From a bacterium (GTDB lineage: Bacteria > Vulcanimicrobiota > Vulcanimicrobiia > Vulcanimicrobiales > Vulcanimicrobiaceae), in assembly GCA_021794205.1 (NCBI GenBank), contig JAJYRH010000004.1, positions 1 through 64,000 of the forward strand: a DNA stretch of 64,000 nucleotides. The letters are read 5' to 3'. The notes under the pieces are model-generated. The model made no database searches, had not been told where the DNA came from, and saw only the letters and a list, made by a program, of their open reading frames with translations. Positions within the stretch are counted from its first letter, which is position 1; each line of letters begins with the position of its first letter. The position numbers and the translations under genes were made by a program. This document shows positions 7,943 through 19,476 of this stretch, in pieces.

Positions 7943-9441
7943 GGGCGAACGGTAAAACTCCACGAGCGAGTGGCGATATTCCCCGCGAAATCGGCGACGC
8001 GAACGGTGACGCGAACGACACCACGATAGTCGATCTCCGGAATGAAGTGAATGAAACGCGCGCTCCGGATCGTTTCGGAGGTGACGTCGTGGCCGTCGAC
8101 CATCAACGTCGCGCTCCGCGGATCGACGCCGACGGCATCGGGAAGAAAGGTTGCGTAGATCGCCGGAGTGCGGCTGCTCACGATACTTCCGGGAAGCGGC
8201 CCGACGCGCCCGATTCCGGGCGGCACCGAGGAGGCGCTCACCGGCGTTTCGGCGCGCGCGACCGAGCGCTGCGAACCGACCATCAGCGTGACGACGACCG
8301 GCGAGCTCGCGATGCTCACCGCATCGCCGATGCGTAACGACCCGCCGTAGAAACCCGGACGTTCTTCGCGCATGCCGACATCGCGCACCAAACCGCCAAT
8401 ATCGAAACTCGCGAGTCCGCCCGGCGCGCCGTGCATCGTGACGCGCAGCATCTGCCCCGCGCGCAGCGGTGTCGACGGGTCGACCGAGATCGAGGATATG
8501 CCGCCGCTCGGAGCGACGGGATCTCGGCGATTTCCGAGAACGACCTGAAGGATCTCGTCGCTCTCGACGTTATAGCGAATCGTCGCTCGGTCACCGGGGC
8601 GTACGTCGGCGAGCGTCGCCGGAGCACCGTTGAGCAACCACTGGGTCGTACGGTCGGGAACGATCACATGGCCGTCCTCGAGCACGAACTCGCCGCCGGC
8701 GACGGCAGCGACGCGCCCCGTGCGCACGCCGAAATCGTCCTGAATCGCGCGGCCGCGTCCCTTTTTCCCGACGTCGATGCGAACGAAATCTCCCGGCAAG
8801 AGATCGGCGAGCACGCCCGGACGAACGACGTTCGTTGCGACATCGTGAAGTTCGACGCGCACGTCGTCATGCAATGCGATGGTATGCGCCGTATCGTCGA
8901 ATAGCACGGTGATCGTTTTCGGGCTCGAGAGCGTATTGAGTTCGCTCACGCTACCTTCGCGTACGCCGCCGCCGCTCGCCGAGAGCACGAAGCCACTTCC
9001 GGTCTGCCCGATCGTCGAACCCGAGATCGAAATGGTGCGTGCTTTCGCGTCGTATGCGGCCTGCGCGCCCAAAACTGCGCCGACGAAGCGCAGCGGAACG
9101 TAGGTGGTGAAATCGCGTACCAGCGGCGGAGCGCCGAATCCGACCGGCGAGCCGTCGAGCATCGCGGTGCTCTGCCCGAGTTGTAGGCGAACTCGGTGCG
9201 CTCCGAAGCGCGCGCGTAGCACGCCGTGCCGAATACGAAACGGAATCCCTAAGGCATCGAGCGTGCGCTGGAGCGGGACGTAGACGCGCCCGCCGACGAG
9301 AATCGGCGGAGGTTGCACGAGCACGCGCACGCCGTCGACCACGAGCGTCGGCGGGGCCGGGCTCGGCGAGGGAAGCGGCGAAGCACTCGCGCCCAAGAAC
9401 GCAAGGAGCATCGCGACGGAGAGCAACGGTCGGCTACGCAT
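7939..9441 (-). CDS. Secreted stalk-domain (copper amine oxidase N-like) multi-domain protein
   Basis: A 500-residue exported protein. A signal peptide (1-20) and a Pro/Ser spacer (PLPSPSPAPP) precede a copper-amine-oxidase-N/stalk domain (about 31-150), with the paired motifs GGRVYVPLQRTLDALG and TTYVPLRFVGAVLGAQAAYD. A central beta-rich region follows (about 160-330, repeated 'PGDFVRIDVG' and 'PGDRATIRYN' turns), then two Ig-like/Big-type segments (about 340-500, DPRSATLMVDGHDVTSETI; VTVRVADFAGN). Such domains usually act in cell-wall or surface attachment; no enzyme motif is visible. The start at 9441 gives a proper signal peptide. Stop and HIT start overlap by ATGA. Confidence 0.78.
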   Translation of the reverse strand: MRSRPLLSVAMLLAFLGASASPLPSPSPAPPTLVVDGVRVLVQPPPILVGGRVYVPLQRTLDALGIPFRIRHGVLRARFGAHRVRLQLGQSTAMLDGSPVGFGAPPLVRDFTTYVPLRFVGAVLGAQAAYDAKARTISISGSTIGQTGSGFVLSASGGGVREGSVSELNTLSSPKTITVLFDDTAHTIALHDDVRVELHDVATNVVRPGVLADLLPGDFVRIDVGKKGRGRAIQDDFGVRTGRVAAVAGGEFVLEDGHVIVPDRTTQWLLNGAPATLADVRPGDRATIRYNVESDEILQVVLGNRRDPVAPSGGISSISVDPSTPLRAGQMLRVTMHGAPGGLASFDIGGLVRDVGMREERPGFYGGSLRIGDAVSIASSPVVVTLMVGSQRSVARAETPVSASSVPPGIGRVGPLPGSIVSSRTPAIYATFLPDAVGVDPRSATLMVDGHDVTSETIRSARFIHFIPEIDYRGVVRVTVRVADFAGNIATRSWSFTVRP

Positions 9442-9443
9442 CG

Positions 9444-10454
9444 TTATCGCTCCAAGGCTTCGGCATAAATCCCTGCAATCCGGCGTGCGAAGCGATCCCA
9501 CGTGAGTTCCCGCGCCGCGTGCCGCCCGAGTGCGACGCGCGCCGCCCATGCCGAGGGCTCGCTCGCGAGACTCTCGATCGCGTTCGTCACGGCGGCAACA
9601 TCGCGCGGCGCAAAGACGACCGCCGCCTCCGCGAGCGGGGCGGGAACCGCATCGCGACAGGCGATCACCGGTGTACCGATCGCCATCGCCTCGAGCATCG
9701 TGAGCCCAAACCCCTCCCAAAGCGCCGGATGTACCAACGCGCTCGCCGCGGCGTAGCTCCGGCGCAGCGCGAGCTCGTCGATATCGCCGAGCGCGATCAA
9801 CCGGCGCCCGAACCGTTCGTACCGCGCGTGGAGCTCTCCGAAATCGTCCTCGCCGGTGACGACGAGATCGTAGCGCTCGCGCTCCGGTAGCGCCGCCCAC
9901 GCCGCGAGGAGCGTCGGCAGATCCTTATGTTCGCGATGATTGCCGGCATAGAAGAGATAGGGTCGCTCGGGTGCGGGGGCATCGATCGCTTCGAGATAGG
10001 CGGGGTCGATCCCAAGCGGAACCACACGCACTCGGCTCGCATCGACACCGAGGTAGCGTTCGCAATCCTCGATGCTCCGCTCGTCGCCGACGATGATGCG
10101 CCGCGCGCGGCGCGCCGCAGGCCCGACGACGCTCCGATAATACCAGGCCACCTTCGCTTCATAGAATTCCGCGAAGCGGCAATGAATGAGGTCGTGAATC
10201 GTCAGCACGTAGGGCACGGCGCGCACGAGCGGGAGATATTGCGTCGGATAATGGACCAGTCGCGCCCCGGAGCGCGCGATCTCCAACGGGAGCGCGATCT
10301 GTTCGTCGACGCCGAAGTTCTCTCCATACCCGCAGGGAACGAGATCGATATCGGGCGCGAGGAGATCGCGCCGATCGAGCAACGCCTGCGTGTAGGCCTT
10401 CATGCCGACCGACATCTGCCGCGTCAGCCGCGCGTCGAGCGCTACCCGCGCCAT
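9444..10454 (-). CDS. GT4-type glycosyltransferase
   Basis: A 336-residue GT-B family 4 glycosyltransferase. It begins VALDARLTRQMSVGMKAYTQALL, typical of mannosyl/rhamnosyltransferases of exopolysaccharide pathways. It has a donor-binding half with PYLFYAGNHREHKDLPTLLAAW and the nucleotide-sugar motif ALWEGFGLTMLEAMAIGTPVIA with the E-x7-E pattern (about residues 250-270). The ATG at 10454 is chosen because it matches the family N-terminus and overlaps the upstream GT2 gene by only 13 bp. Donor and acceptor cannot be told. Together with the GT2 it forms a small envelope glycan pair. Confidence 0.88.
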   Translation of the reverse strand: MARVALDARLTRQMSVGMKAYTQALLDRRDLLAPDIDLVPCGYGENFGVDEQIALPLEIARSGARLVHYPTQYLPLVRAVPYVLTIHDLIHCRFAEFYEAKVAWYYRSVVGPAARRARRIIVGDERSIEDCERYLGVDASRVRVVPLGIDPAYLEAIDAPAPERPYLFYAGNHREHKDLPTLLAAWAALPERERYDLVVTGEDDFGELHARYERFGRRLIALGDIDELALRRSYAAASALVHPALWEGFGLTMLEAMAIGTPVIACRDAVPAPLAEAAVVFAPRDVAAVTNAIESLASEPSAWAARVALGRHAARELTWDRFARRIAGIYAEALER

Positions 10455-11185
10455 GCTCGCCATGCCGCCGCGGCGGGATAGAGCGCCGACCACCACATCA
10501 CGTACCAGCCCTGCGGCCCGTCGAGCAACGCGCCTCGCGCGATCCCGAACTTCGCCAGACGCCACACCACGAGCGACGATTCACGCAGAACGCGGGAGAA
10601 CGAGCGGGGGAGCCCCAGCGCTTCGATCTCCGTATAGCGCGCGAACTTTCGACGATACTCGGCGGCATCGGCGTACGATTCGTGGTGTAGCGTACCGGGA
10701 AGTTCGCCGATCGGGCCGTCGCAGAGAAAGCGTTCGTGCAGCGCGGCGCTTCCACCCGCGCTGGGGAACGCTTCGATGCGGACCGCGTCGACGCGAAAGA
10801 GACGCAACAAACGTTCCCCGCGCCACATCCGCAGCGAACGACCGGCAAATGTGGTATCGCGGCGGAGCGTATAGGCGACGTAGTCCTCGGAGGCGGCGGC
10901 GATCGCCGCCCGCAGTTCGTCGTCGAGCGATTCGTCGGCATCGAGGACCAATGCCCACGGCGTGCTCACTCGAGCGAGCGCGAAACGGCGCGCGTCGACG
11001 AAATCGCTCCACGGTCGCACGATCACCGTCGCCCCGGCGTCGCGTGCGATGCTCTGCGTCGCGTCGGTCGATTCGGCATCGAGGACGAGCACCGGCATCG
11101 TCGCCGGCAACGACGCGAGCGCGCGAGGAAGCCGTCGCTCCTCGCACCGGGTAAGGATAACGGCGGTAACGTCCGCGAGCTTCAC
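10442..11185 (-). CDS. GT2 glycosyltransferase (WaaE/KdtX-like)
   Basis: A 247-residue GT-A family 2 glycosyltransferase, cytoplasmic or membrane-associated. It starts VTAVILTRCEERRLPRAL, contains the metal-binding DADES motif (LVLDADESLDDELR, about residues 80-93), and a mid-section FRVDAVRIEAFP...ALHERFL typical of the WaaE/SunS-like subgroup. That subgroup includes lipopolysaccharide core glucosyltransferases and protein S-glycosyltransferases. It overlaps the GT4 gene by 13 bp and lies 9 bp downstream of pyrG. The link to envelope glycan is inferred from family and neighbour. Confidence 0.88.
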   Translation of the reverse strand: MKLADVTAVILTRCEERRLPRALASLPATMPVLVLDAESTDATQSIARDAGATVIVRPWSDFVDARRFALARVSTPWALVLDADESLDDELRAAIAAASEDYVAYTLRRDTTFAGRSLRMWRGERLLRLFRVDAVRIEAFPSAGGSAALHERFLCDGPIGELPGTLHHESYADAAEYRRKFARYTEIEALGLPRSFSRVLRESSLVVWRLAKFGIARGALLDGPQGWYVMWWSALYPAAAAWRAWRG

Positions 11186-11194
11186 CGCCGACTG

Positions 11195-13805
<2,611 letters not shown>

Positions 13806-13809
<4 letters not shown>

Positions 13810-14924
13810 CTTCCCGCGCCATTCGGCACTCCTGAGTCGCTCCCCGCCAACAGTCGCGCACGTTCGTCTTGAAGGAGTGCGTCGACGAGCCGATCCATAT
13901 CGCCGTCGAGCACGGCGCGGAGATTTCCAAAATTTTCGTTCACTCGGTGATCGGTGATACGATCCTGCGGGTAATTATAGGTTCTGATTTTCTCCGATCG
14001 ATCGCCGGTACCGACCTGGCTGCGCCGGATCGAGCCGAGTTCTTCTTCTTGTTCGCGCCGCTTGCGTTCGTAGAGCGTGGAACGGAGCATCTGCATCGCC
14101 TTCTCGCGATTCTGAATCTGCGAACGTTCCTGCTGCGATGCTACGACGACGCCGGTCGGAAGATGGGTGATGCGAATCGCCGATTCCGTTTTATTGACGT
14201 ACTGCCCGCCGGCACCGCTCGATTTATACGTATCGATCTGTAGATCCGAGGGGCGAATTTCGACGGTCACATCGTCGTCGATCTGCGGAAGCACCGCTAC
14301 CGTCGCGGTGGAAGTGTGAACGCGCCCCTGACTCTCGGTCTGCGGAACGCGTTGCACGCGATGCACGCCCGATTCGTATTTGAATCGACGGTACGCGCCC
14401 GCTCCTTTAATCGAGAACACAATCTCTTTGTAGCCGCCCGCGTCGCTGGGACTCTCGGAAAGCAATTCCACCTTCATGCGGTGCGACTCGGCATAGCGCA
14501 TGTACATGCGCGCGAGGTCGCCGGCGAAGATCGCTGCCTCGTCCCCGCCGGCGCCGCCGCGAATTTCGATGAAGACGTCGCGGTCGTCATCGGGATCGCG
14601 CGGCAGCATCAACTCTTGCAGATCCCCTTCGAGCTCGCCGATTTGGTCGCGTAACGAGGCGATCTCTTCGTCGGCAAGCGCGCGCAAATCGGCATCGCCT
14701 GCGGAGCGGGCGAGCGATTCGGCTTCAACGAGTTCGCTCTGCAGGCGCTCGTGACGACGGAATGCCGTCACGGTCGGTTCCAGCGTCGCCCGTTCCTTCG
14801 AGAGCGCGGCGAAGCGCGCCTGATCGAACGAGCCGCTGGGATTGCCCAGCTCGCGGTCGATCTCATCGAAACGTCGCGATGCGGAGCGCAGGCGTTCGAT
14901 CATAGCGCTGTTGAGTGCGGCCAT
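13806..14924 (-). CDS. prfA: Peptide chain release factor 1
   Basis: A 372-residue release factor that reads UAA and UAG. The anticodon-like PAT region appears as GRVHTSTATVAVLP (about 205-218), with the preceding GVHRVQRVPQTESQG typical of RF1. The GGQ motif in GAGGQYVNK promotes hydrolysis, and the Gln is the PrmC target. The start codon at 14924 follows a terminator-like hairpin T-tract by 2 bp and has no ribosome-binding site; a second ATG at 14903 also lacks one. Confidence 0.97.
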
Positions 14925-14926
14925 CG

Positions 14927-14961
14927 TAAAAGCAAAAGCGAGCCCGTGAAGGCGGCCCGCT
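14927..14961 (-). terminator. Intrinsic terminator after rpmE, abutting prfA
   Basis: On the minus strand, AGCGGGCC pairs with GGCTCGCT (8 bp, one G-U) across a ~9-nt loop, followed by TTTTGCTTTT. It lies 18 bp past the rpmE stop and ends 2 bp before the prfA ATG, so it either ends the rpmE transcript or attenuates prfA. Confidence 0.65.
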
Positions 14962-14979
14962 TGCGTATCCCTTAAAGTC

Positions 14980-15252
14980 CTACGGTGCGGAGGCCGAGTT
15001 TTTCGACTCGCGCGCGGCTTTACGCGCGGCGGCTTCGGCTTTCTTCTGTTCGGCGGCGGCGGCGCGCTGATTGAATTTATCGACGCGTCCGGCAGTATCG
15101 ATCAGCTTCTGCTGCCCCGTAAAGAGCGGATGGCAAGCCGAGCAGATCTCGACGCTGATCTTCTGATGCGTCGAGCCGGTGGTAAACGTGCTCCCGCAGG
15201 CGCAATGAACGAGCGCGTCGGGATACCAGGTGGGATGAATCTTAGGTTTCAC
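14980..15252 (-). CDS. rpmE: 50S ribosomal protein bL31 (zinc-binding type)
   Basis: A 90-residue protein starting [20 protein letters not shown] from a GTG at 15252. The four zinc-ligand cysteines of the C+ form are at 17, 19, 37 and 40 (HCACG...ICSACHP), followed by [22 protein letters not shown] Lys/Ala-rich C-terminal extension (about 68-90, [16 protein letters not shown]) goes beyond the usual ~66-70 residues. A promoter-like TGCTATACT lies only 9 nt upstream of the start, so the transcript would be leaderless or nearly so. Confidence 0.95.
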   Translation of the reverse strand: MKPKIHPTWYPDALVHCACGSTFTTGSTHQKISVEICSACHPLFTGQQKLIDTAGRVDKFNQRAAAAEQKKAEAAARKAARESKNSASAP

Positions 15253-15261
15253 AGCCCTCGT

Positions 15262-15270
15262 AGTATAGCA
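15262..15270 (-). promoter_or_regulatory. Extended -10 promoter candidate for rpmE
   Basis: Minus strand TGCTATACT, with its 3' edge 9 nt from the rpmE GTG. Transcription would start almost at the start codon. A GAGGG sits 2-3 nt before the GTG, too close for normal Shine-Dalgarno use. No good -35 is seen at 17 bp. Confidence 0.55.
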
Positions 15271-15276
15271 GCCTAT

Positions 15277-15312
15277 GCAAGAGACCTCGGGGGTCCCCCC
15301 GAGGTCTCTTGC
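15277..15312. terminator. Long perfect inverted repeat, probable terminator of the sedolisin operon
   Basis: A perfect 17-bp stem (GCAAGAGACCTCGGGGG and its complement) surrounds a 2-nt TC centre. It lies 28 bp past the sedolisin stop and just upstream of the rpmE promoter. There is no U-tract on the minus strand, so an insulating or factor-assisted terminator role is inferred; it could also be a regulatory palindrome. Confidence 0.6.
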
Positions 15313-15340
15313 CATCCCCTCCCCCAGAAGGGGAAAGCCC

Positions 15341-17434
15341 CTAGTTGACCGGCGTCTGGGTGATCGCCGTAATGAGCCGCCCCGTCATCGGGACGCCGAG
15401 ACCGGTCACGAGGTCGTATCCCGGCGTCGAGAAGCAGCAGCCGGTAATCGGTGCGAGGCTGCCGTTCTGGTTCGCCTGGTTCTCGCCGTACTGGACGTCC
15501 TTGAAGACCGAGGCGTAGTTCGCCGACGCGGAGGCGATCTGGTAGAAGAGCGGCGCCGGATTACCGAGGCGGTAGCTATAGGGTCCGGTGGAACCGTTTC
15601 CGCAGGTCGCCGATTGCTTGCAGGCCTGGAGAACGAGCGCCCATTGCGCCGCCGCTTGCGGCGCGGCGAGGGAGGTACCGCCGAAGGCACCGATCGTCCC
15701 GCCGTAGGCGATATACATGCCGGCTGCCTGTCCGCTCAGCGGGTCGGCATCCATCGAGATATCGGGGATACCGCGGTATCCACCGAGCTGGGGGTTACCG
15801 CCGGTGAGGGTGAGCCCAGCCTGCCAGGTGGGTGCGGGAATCAGCACCGAGACGCCGCCGCCGGAGCCGATGTTGTTCCCGAAGGTTCCGTTTCCGCCGA
15901 GGGTCGTCTGGTCGGCCCAGGCGGTGATCTCGCCGAGAAGATTCCCCGCCCCGTCGACGGGTAGGTTGACCCCGCCGACTGCGACGACATTTTTGTCGGT
16001 CGCCGGGTAGGAGACGCAGGGGGCCGTTGGATAGAGCCCCGCACTCGGCACGGCACAGGCGGCGTTCCCGGTATCGCCCGAAGAGACGAAGACCGCGATC
16101 CCCTCCGCTGCGAGCGATGCGAACTCACTCGGCCCCAGGCCGGTGCCGCCCAGTCCGACATACGCCGCGCCGAAATTCGTCTCGCCGCCGCCGTAACTCA
16201 GGCTAAGAACGTCGGAGCGATTGTCGGCGATCGCTTGTTGGATCTCGAAATCGGCGATGGAAATGCCCTCGGCATCACCGAGCGTCTCACCGGTCGGACA
16301 GCTCGTCACGCCGACGTTGGCGGGATCGATCGCGCCGGTTCCGGAGTTGTAACAGAACGAATAGTACGCCAGATAAAAGTTCTCGTTGACGCCGGGTGCG
16401 AGGCTCGCAGTCGTCTCGGTGTCGAGCTGCGCTTCGCCGTCTTCGAGGTTACAGGTCTGATAATTCGGAACGCCGCTCCCACTGCTGCTGCACGCTGAGT
16501 AATTCGGGCTTGTGGGCGTGGTGTCGGGTGGCGGCAGCGTAAATCCAGTCGTCGGGAAGCCCGGCCCGAGGAGCGCCGGGACCGTCGCCGGTTCCACGAA
16601 GAACGGCGAGGTTGGGATGAGGCTGACGGTCGCGACGCGCGTGTGGAACGCCGCGCCGTAATAGGGGACGTCGTTCGGATCGATCGGCCCGGTGCCGATG
16701 ATGCCGAGGCCGATGCCGTTCCCCGTGAGACCGGCATTATAGGCGCCGGTGAAATCGAAGGCCCGCGCAACTTGTTGAGGCGAGAGCCCCGGACCGAAGG
16801 ATGCCGTCGATGGGCGAATCAGGTAGTTGTGAACCTGCGAGGCGATCGGCACGAGCGCGTTGAGTGCGGCGAGCGGAATGCTCGAATCGACATGCGGCGT
16901 TCCGATCGGAGCGATAAAACGTTCTTTCCCATACTGGTAGTAGCCGAACTTCACGCCTAACGCAGCGGTAAATTGCGTGCTGGTGCCGACGAGCGATAGG
17001 ACGAGATTCTGCGGCCACGAGCCGACACCGATGCCGTACTGCTGGAAGTACGCCGCGACCTTCGCCTGATTCGCCGGCGCGGCTCCGTAGAGCTGCCCGA
17101 TCTGCTGCGGCGTGAGGAAGTGGCGATAATTCGGATTTCCCGGCGTGCTCGCCTGTTGCGCGTAGGTAATGAGCCCAGCCTCATTCTGTAATTGCGGCTG
17201 CGCCAGCATTGCGAGTGCGACGGGTTTCGTAAGAGGCCCGATGTAGCTCGCCTGTTGCAGCATTCGCTGTCCCCACCGGAACGATGAGGGGCCGGTCGAG
17301 CCAATCGGGCTATTCCCCCCGGTATTTGCGGTTGGAAGCGGGGAGCCGGCACCGCCGCCTCCGCCGCAGGCTGCGAGTAAGGATGCCGCGATGAGTGATG
17401 CGGCGGCCGTTCGGATGCGCTGCATGCGAAACAT
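15341..17434 (-). CDS. Sedolisin/kumamolisin (S53) family serine-carboxyl peptidase, lipoprotein
   Basis: A 697-residue exported peptidase. The lipoprotein signal ends at LLAAC (Cys23), followed by GGGGG and a Gly/Ser linker. A pro-kumamolisin activation domain spans about 55-220 ([21 protein letters not shown]). The catalytic domain holds the E-x3-D pair in DGEAQLDTE, the oxyanion Asp in SSGDTG, and the nucleophile Ser in GGTSLAAPQ. The C-terminal Ca2+ site appears as [10 protein letters not shown]53 enzymes are mostly acid-active endopeptidases, suggesting an acidic setting. The start overlaps the upstream lipoprotein stop (TAATG), so both are one operon. It ends before a long perfect hairpin. 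Confidence 0.93.
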   Translation of the reverse strand: MFRMQRIRTAAASLIAASLLAACGGGGGAGSPLPTANTGGNSPIGSTGPSSFRWGQRMLQQASYIGPLTKPVALAMLAQPQLQNEAGLITYAQQASTPGNPNYRHFLTPQQIGQLYGAAPANQAKVAAYFQQYGIGVGSWPQNLVLSLVGTSTQFTAALGVKFGYYQYGKERFIAPIGTPHVDSSIPLAALNALVPIASQVHNYLIRPSTASFGPGLSPQQVARAFDFTGAYNAGLTGNGIGLGIIGTGPIDPNDVPYYGAAFHTRVATVSLIPTSPFFVEPATVPALLGPGFPTTGFTLPPPDTTPTSPNYSACSSSGSGVPNYQTCNLEDGEAQLDTETTASLAPGVNENFYLAYYSFCYNSGTGAIDPANVGVTSCPTGETLGDAEGISIADFEIQQAIADNRSDVLSLSYGGGETNFGAAYVGLGGTGLGPSEFASLAAEGIAVFVSSGDTGNAACAVPSAGLYPTAPCVSYPATDKNVVAVGGVNLPVDGAGNLLGEITAWADQTTLGGNGTFGNNIGSGGGVSVLIPAPTWQAGLTLTGGNPQLGGYRGIPDISMDADPLSGQAAGMYIAYGGTIGAFGGTSLAAPQAAAQWALVLQACKQSATCGNGSTGPYSYRLGNPAPLFYQIASASANYASVFKDVQYGENQANQNGSLAPITGCCFSTPGYDLVTGLGVPMTGRLITAITQTPVN

Positions 17435-18807
17435 TAGCGGTTACCTCCGGGAAGAAGCGTGGGAGCGATGCGTACGAGCATCTTTTCTAGCGCCGTTCGC
17501 GCTTGCGCGCGTTCCTGCGCGATATGCATGCGGAAGTTGGTTCGATCCGCCGCATAGAGCGCCGTTGAAATCGGGGCGATCGCCGTGCTCTTCGTCGAAC
17601 GCGCCTCGCTCTGAATCGAGGTCCCCGACGTTTGCAGCGTCAGTATCTGCGTATAGGTTTTCGTTAACTGCGGGGTACCGACGTAGGCCGCGATATTTGC
17701 CGCAGCCGCCGTATCGTTGAGGTAATCGTAATAATAGGTCTGCACGTCATTCATCGAGACGCAGACCGGGCCGAATCCCTGTGCGGTGTAGGTCGTCGTC
17801 GTCGTGACTTCGTCGAGTCCGAAGATCGGATCGATCTTCGTCACCGCCTGTGCGATGGAGTTGCCGCTCGTGCCGAAGCTGCTCGGAACCGCGCAGGATG
17901 CCGGAAAGTTCACGCCGGTACTCACCGCGTCGCTCTCTTGATAGAGTTTCGGCGAGGGTGAGAACCAGGCCGCGGGCGTCGCCAAGACGACCGGCGGATT
18001 CGGTGCCGGCGTCCCGGTTGCACCGGGAGAGGGCGCCGGGGTTGGGTTCATGATAGAGACCGTGATGCTCCCCGCAGAGGGCGCCGAATACGAGACGAGG
18101 TACGGCGTGCCGTAGTAATTGAAGGTCCACGCGCCCGAGCCATCGGCGTTTACGAGAAAATTCATCGACGGAATACCGCCGGTCGCGAACGTGTCGCTTT
18201 CGCTGTAACTGCCGTCGGCGTTCGTCGTACGCGAGATCGTCGCGCCGTCGGCGTCGGTTTCGTTATACGTTCCGGCGGGCGAGTTCGTCCACGTCGCTCC
18301 CGCGCTCTCGGGAAGTTCGTCGAGAATCTGCGGCGTCGTATAGGTCCACGCATAGGCGTTCTTGCTGTCGTCGACGCTCTGCTGGGCGTTCAGCACGAAA
18401 TTCGTCCCACTTCCGGCGCTTAGCGTCGAATAATAGGAATCACCGCTCACCGTGCGCGTCGCACTCGTGCCGACCGTCGTCGTCGTGGAATGAAAATCGG
18501 TTCCACCACTCCCGAGCGGGTCGCTGCTTGCGGTAACGACGACGCTCTCAGAGATCTTCGCCGCCGTCGAGGTGTTGGGAAACGGACTTCCAACCGGGTA
18601 TGTGTAAACGTCGCTCTCCTGGGAACTCCCGGAGAACGCAAAGGTGTCGCCGACCGTCGCTGGACGGGCGGAACTCGACGCGGCGGGATTGCCGGGGCCC
18701 CCTACGGGTGGGGCACTCGAAGGGAGTGCCGGGGCGCCGCCGCCGCCGCAAGCAGCGAGAAGTGCCGCTGCGACGACAGCTCCAAAGAGCATCGCTGGTA
18801 TTTTCAC
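17434..18807 (-). CDS. Lipoprotein of unknown function, partner of the sedolisin
   Basis: A 457-residue lipoprotein with a lipobox ending LLAAC (Cys20) and a following GGGG run. The mature part is very rich in Ser, Thr, Gly and Tyr with few charged residues, and probably beta-structured. Stretches such as TFAFSGSSQESDVYTY, NETDADGATISRTTNADGSYSESDTF and a Pro/Ala linker (NPTPAPSPGATGTPAP) separate two likely domains (about 55-265 and 280-400). The C-terminal ~50 residues are charged and helical. No known enzyme motif is visible. It starts with a GTG at 18807 with GGAGAGG upstream and precedes the sedolisin gene by a shared base, so it may be a substrate, inhibitor or anchor for that protease; this is inference. 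Confidence 0.75.
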   Translation of the reverse strand: MKIPAMLFGAVVAAALLAACGGGGAPALPSSAPPVGGPGNPAASSSARPATVGDTFAFSGSSQESDVYTYPVGSPFPNTSTAAKISESVVVTASSDPLGSGGTDFHSTTTTVGTSATRTVSGDSYYSTLSAGSGTNFVLNAQQSVDDSKNAYAWTYTTPQILDELPESAGATWTNSPAGTYNETDADGATISRTTNADGSYSESDTFATGGIPSMNFLVNADGSGAWTFNYYGTPYLVSYSAPSAGSITVSIMNPTPAPSPGATGTPAPNPPVVLATPAAWFSPSPKLYQESDAVSTGVNFPASCAVPSSFGTSGNSIAQAVTKIDPIFGLDEVTTTTTYTAQGFGPVCVSMNDVQTYYYDYLNDTAAAANIAAYVGTPQLTKTYTQILTLQTSGTSIQSEARSTKSTAIAPISTALYAADRTNFRMHIAQERAQARTALEKMLVRIAPTLLPGGNR

Positions 18808-18921
18808 GAAATTACAAACCTCTCCAAGAGGAGCAGCAAAATGGGGTACGTTAAGCTCTTGTTATCGGGAAAGGATTCATCATTCCTGCGACGATTGCCG
18901 CCTAAGAATCGTTTTTCGAAC

Positions 18922-19476
18922 ATGAATTTCCGTTCTCGACTCTCACTTCCAATCGCCGTCATCGCTCTTCTGAGCCTCACCCTCGCCGCCGCACCCTGTC
19001 GGCTCGACGGCGGGCGGATCATCGATACCGGGTCGACGAACGCGCAGGGGTTCACCATTGCGGTGCGCTCCGACGGCACCGGCTGGTGGCGCCCGTCGGC
19101 TCGGGAGGGGCAAAACCTGGCTACCGCTCATACGTTCACCATCGCTCAAGGCATCGCGCGTCGCTTCCTCGCGGCGATGAGCGAAGGGCGCGCACGGAAC
19201 GTTCGCGGCGTACCGTGCATGAAATCCGCCTCGTTCGGCCACAGCGTCTTTGCCATGTGGCATGGTTGGCGCTCGCCCGACATCACCTGTCCGCTCGATT
19301 CTGCCGGCGCGCAGCGCATTTCGGCGAGTATCCATGCGGTGATCTCGGCCTCGGGGATGCCCGCTCGGACCGTCGGACGGCGCATCACCCTACCGAGCAA
19401 CGAGCCGCGCCGTCAGCCAAGCGAACCGTCGCCCGCAGGGTCACCGACGGCTCGGCCGCGAAGCACGCACTCGTGA
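18922..19476 (+). CDS. Small exported protein, function unknown
   Basis: A 184-residue product with an N-terminal signal peptide (MNFRSRLSLPIAVIALLSLTLAAA) and a mature domain with four Cys (PCRLDG; VPCMKS; ITCPLD region), suggestive of disulfides. It contains IIDTGSTNAQGFTIAVRSDGTGWW and SASFGHSVFAMWHGWRSPDITCP. The last ~30 residues are Pro/Ser/Arg-rich and may be disordered. It is divergent from the lipoprotein-sedolisin operon across a 114-bp region and is coupled to the next gene by a GTGA overlap. I do not recognise the family. Confidence 0.7.
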   Translation: MNFRSRLSLPIAVIALLSLTLAAAPCRLDGGRIIDTGSTNAQGFTIAVRSDGTGWWRPSAREGQNLATAHTFTIAQGIARRFLAAMSEGRARNVRGVPCMKSASFGHSVFAMWHGWRSPDITCPLDSAGAQRISASIHAVISASGMPARTVGRRITLPSNEPRRQPSEPSPAGSPTARPRSTHS

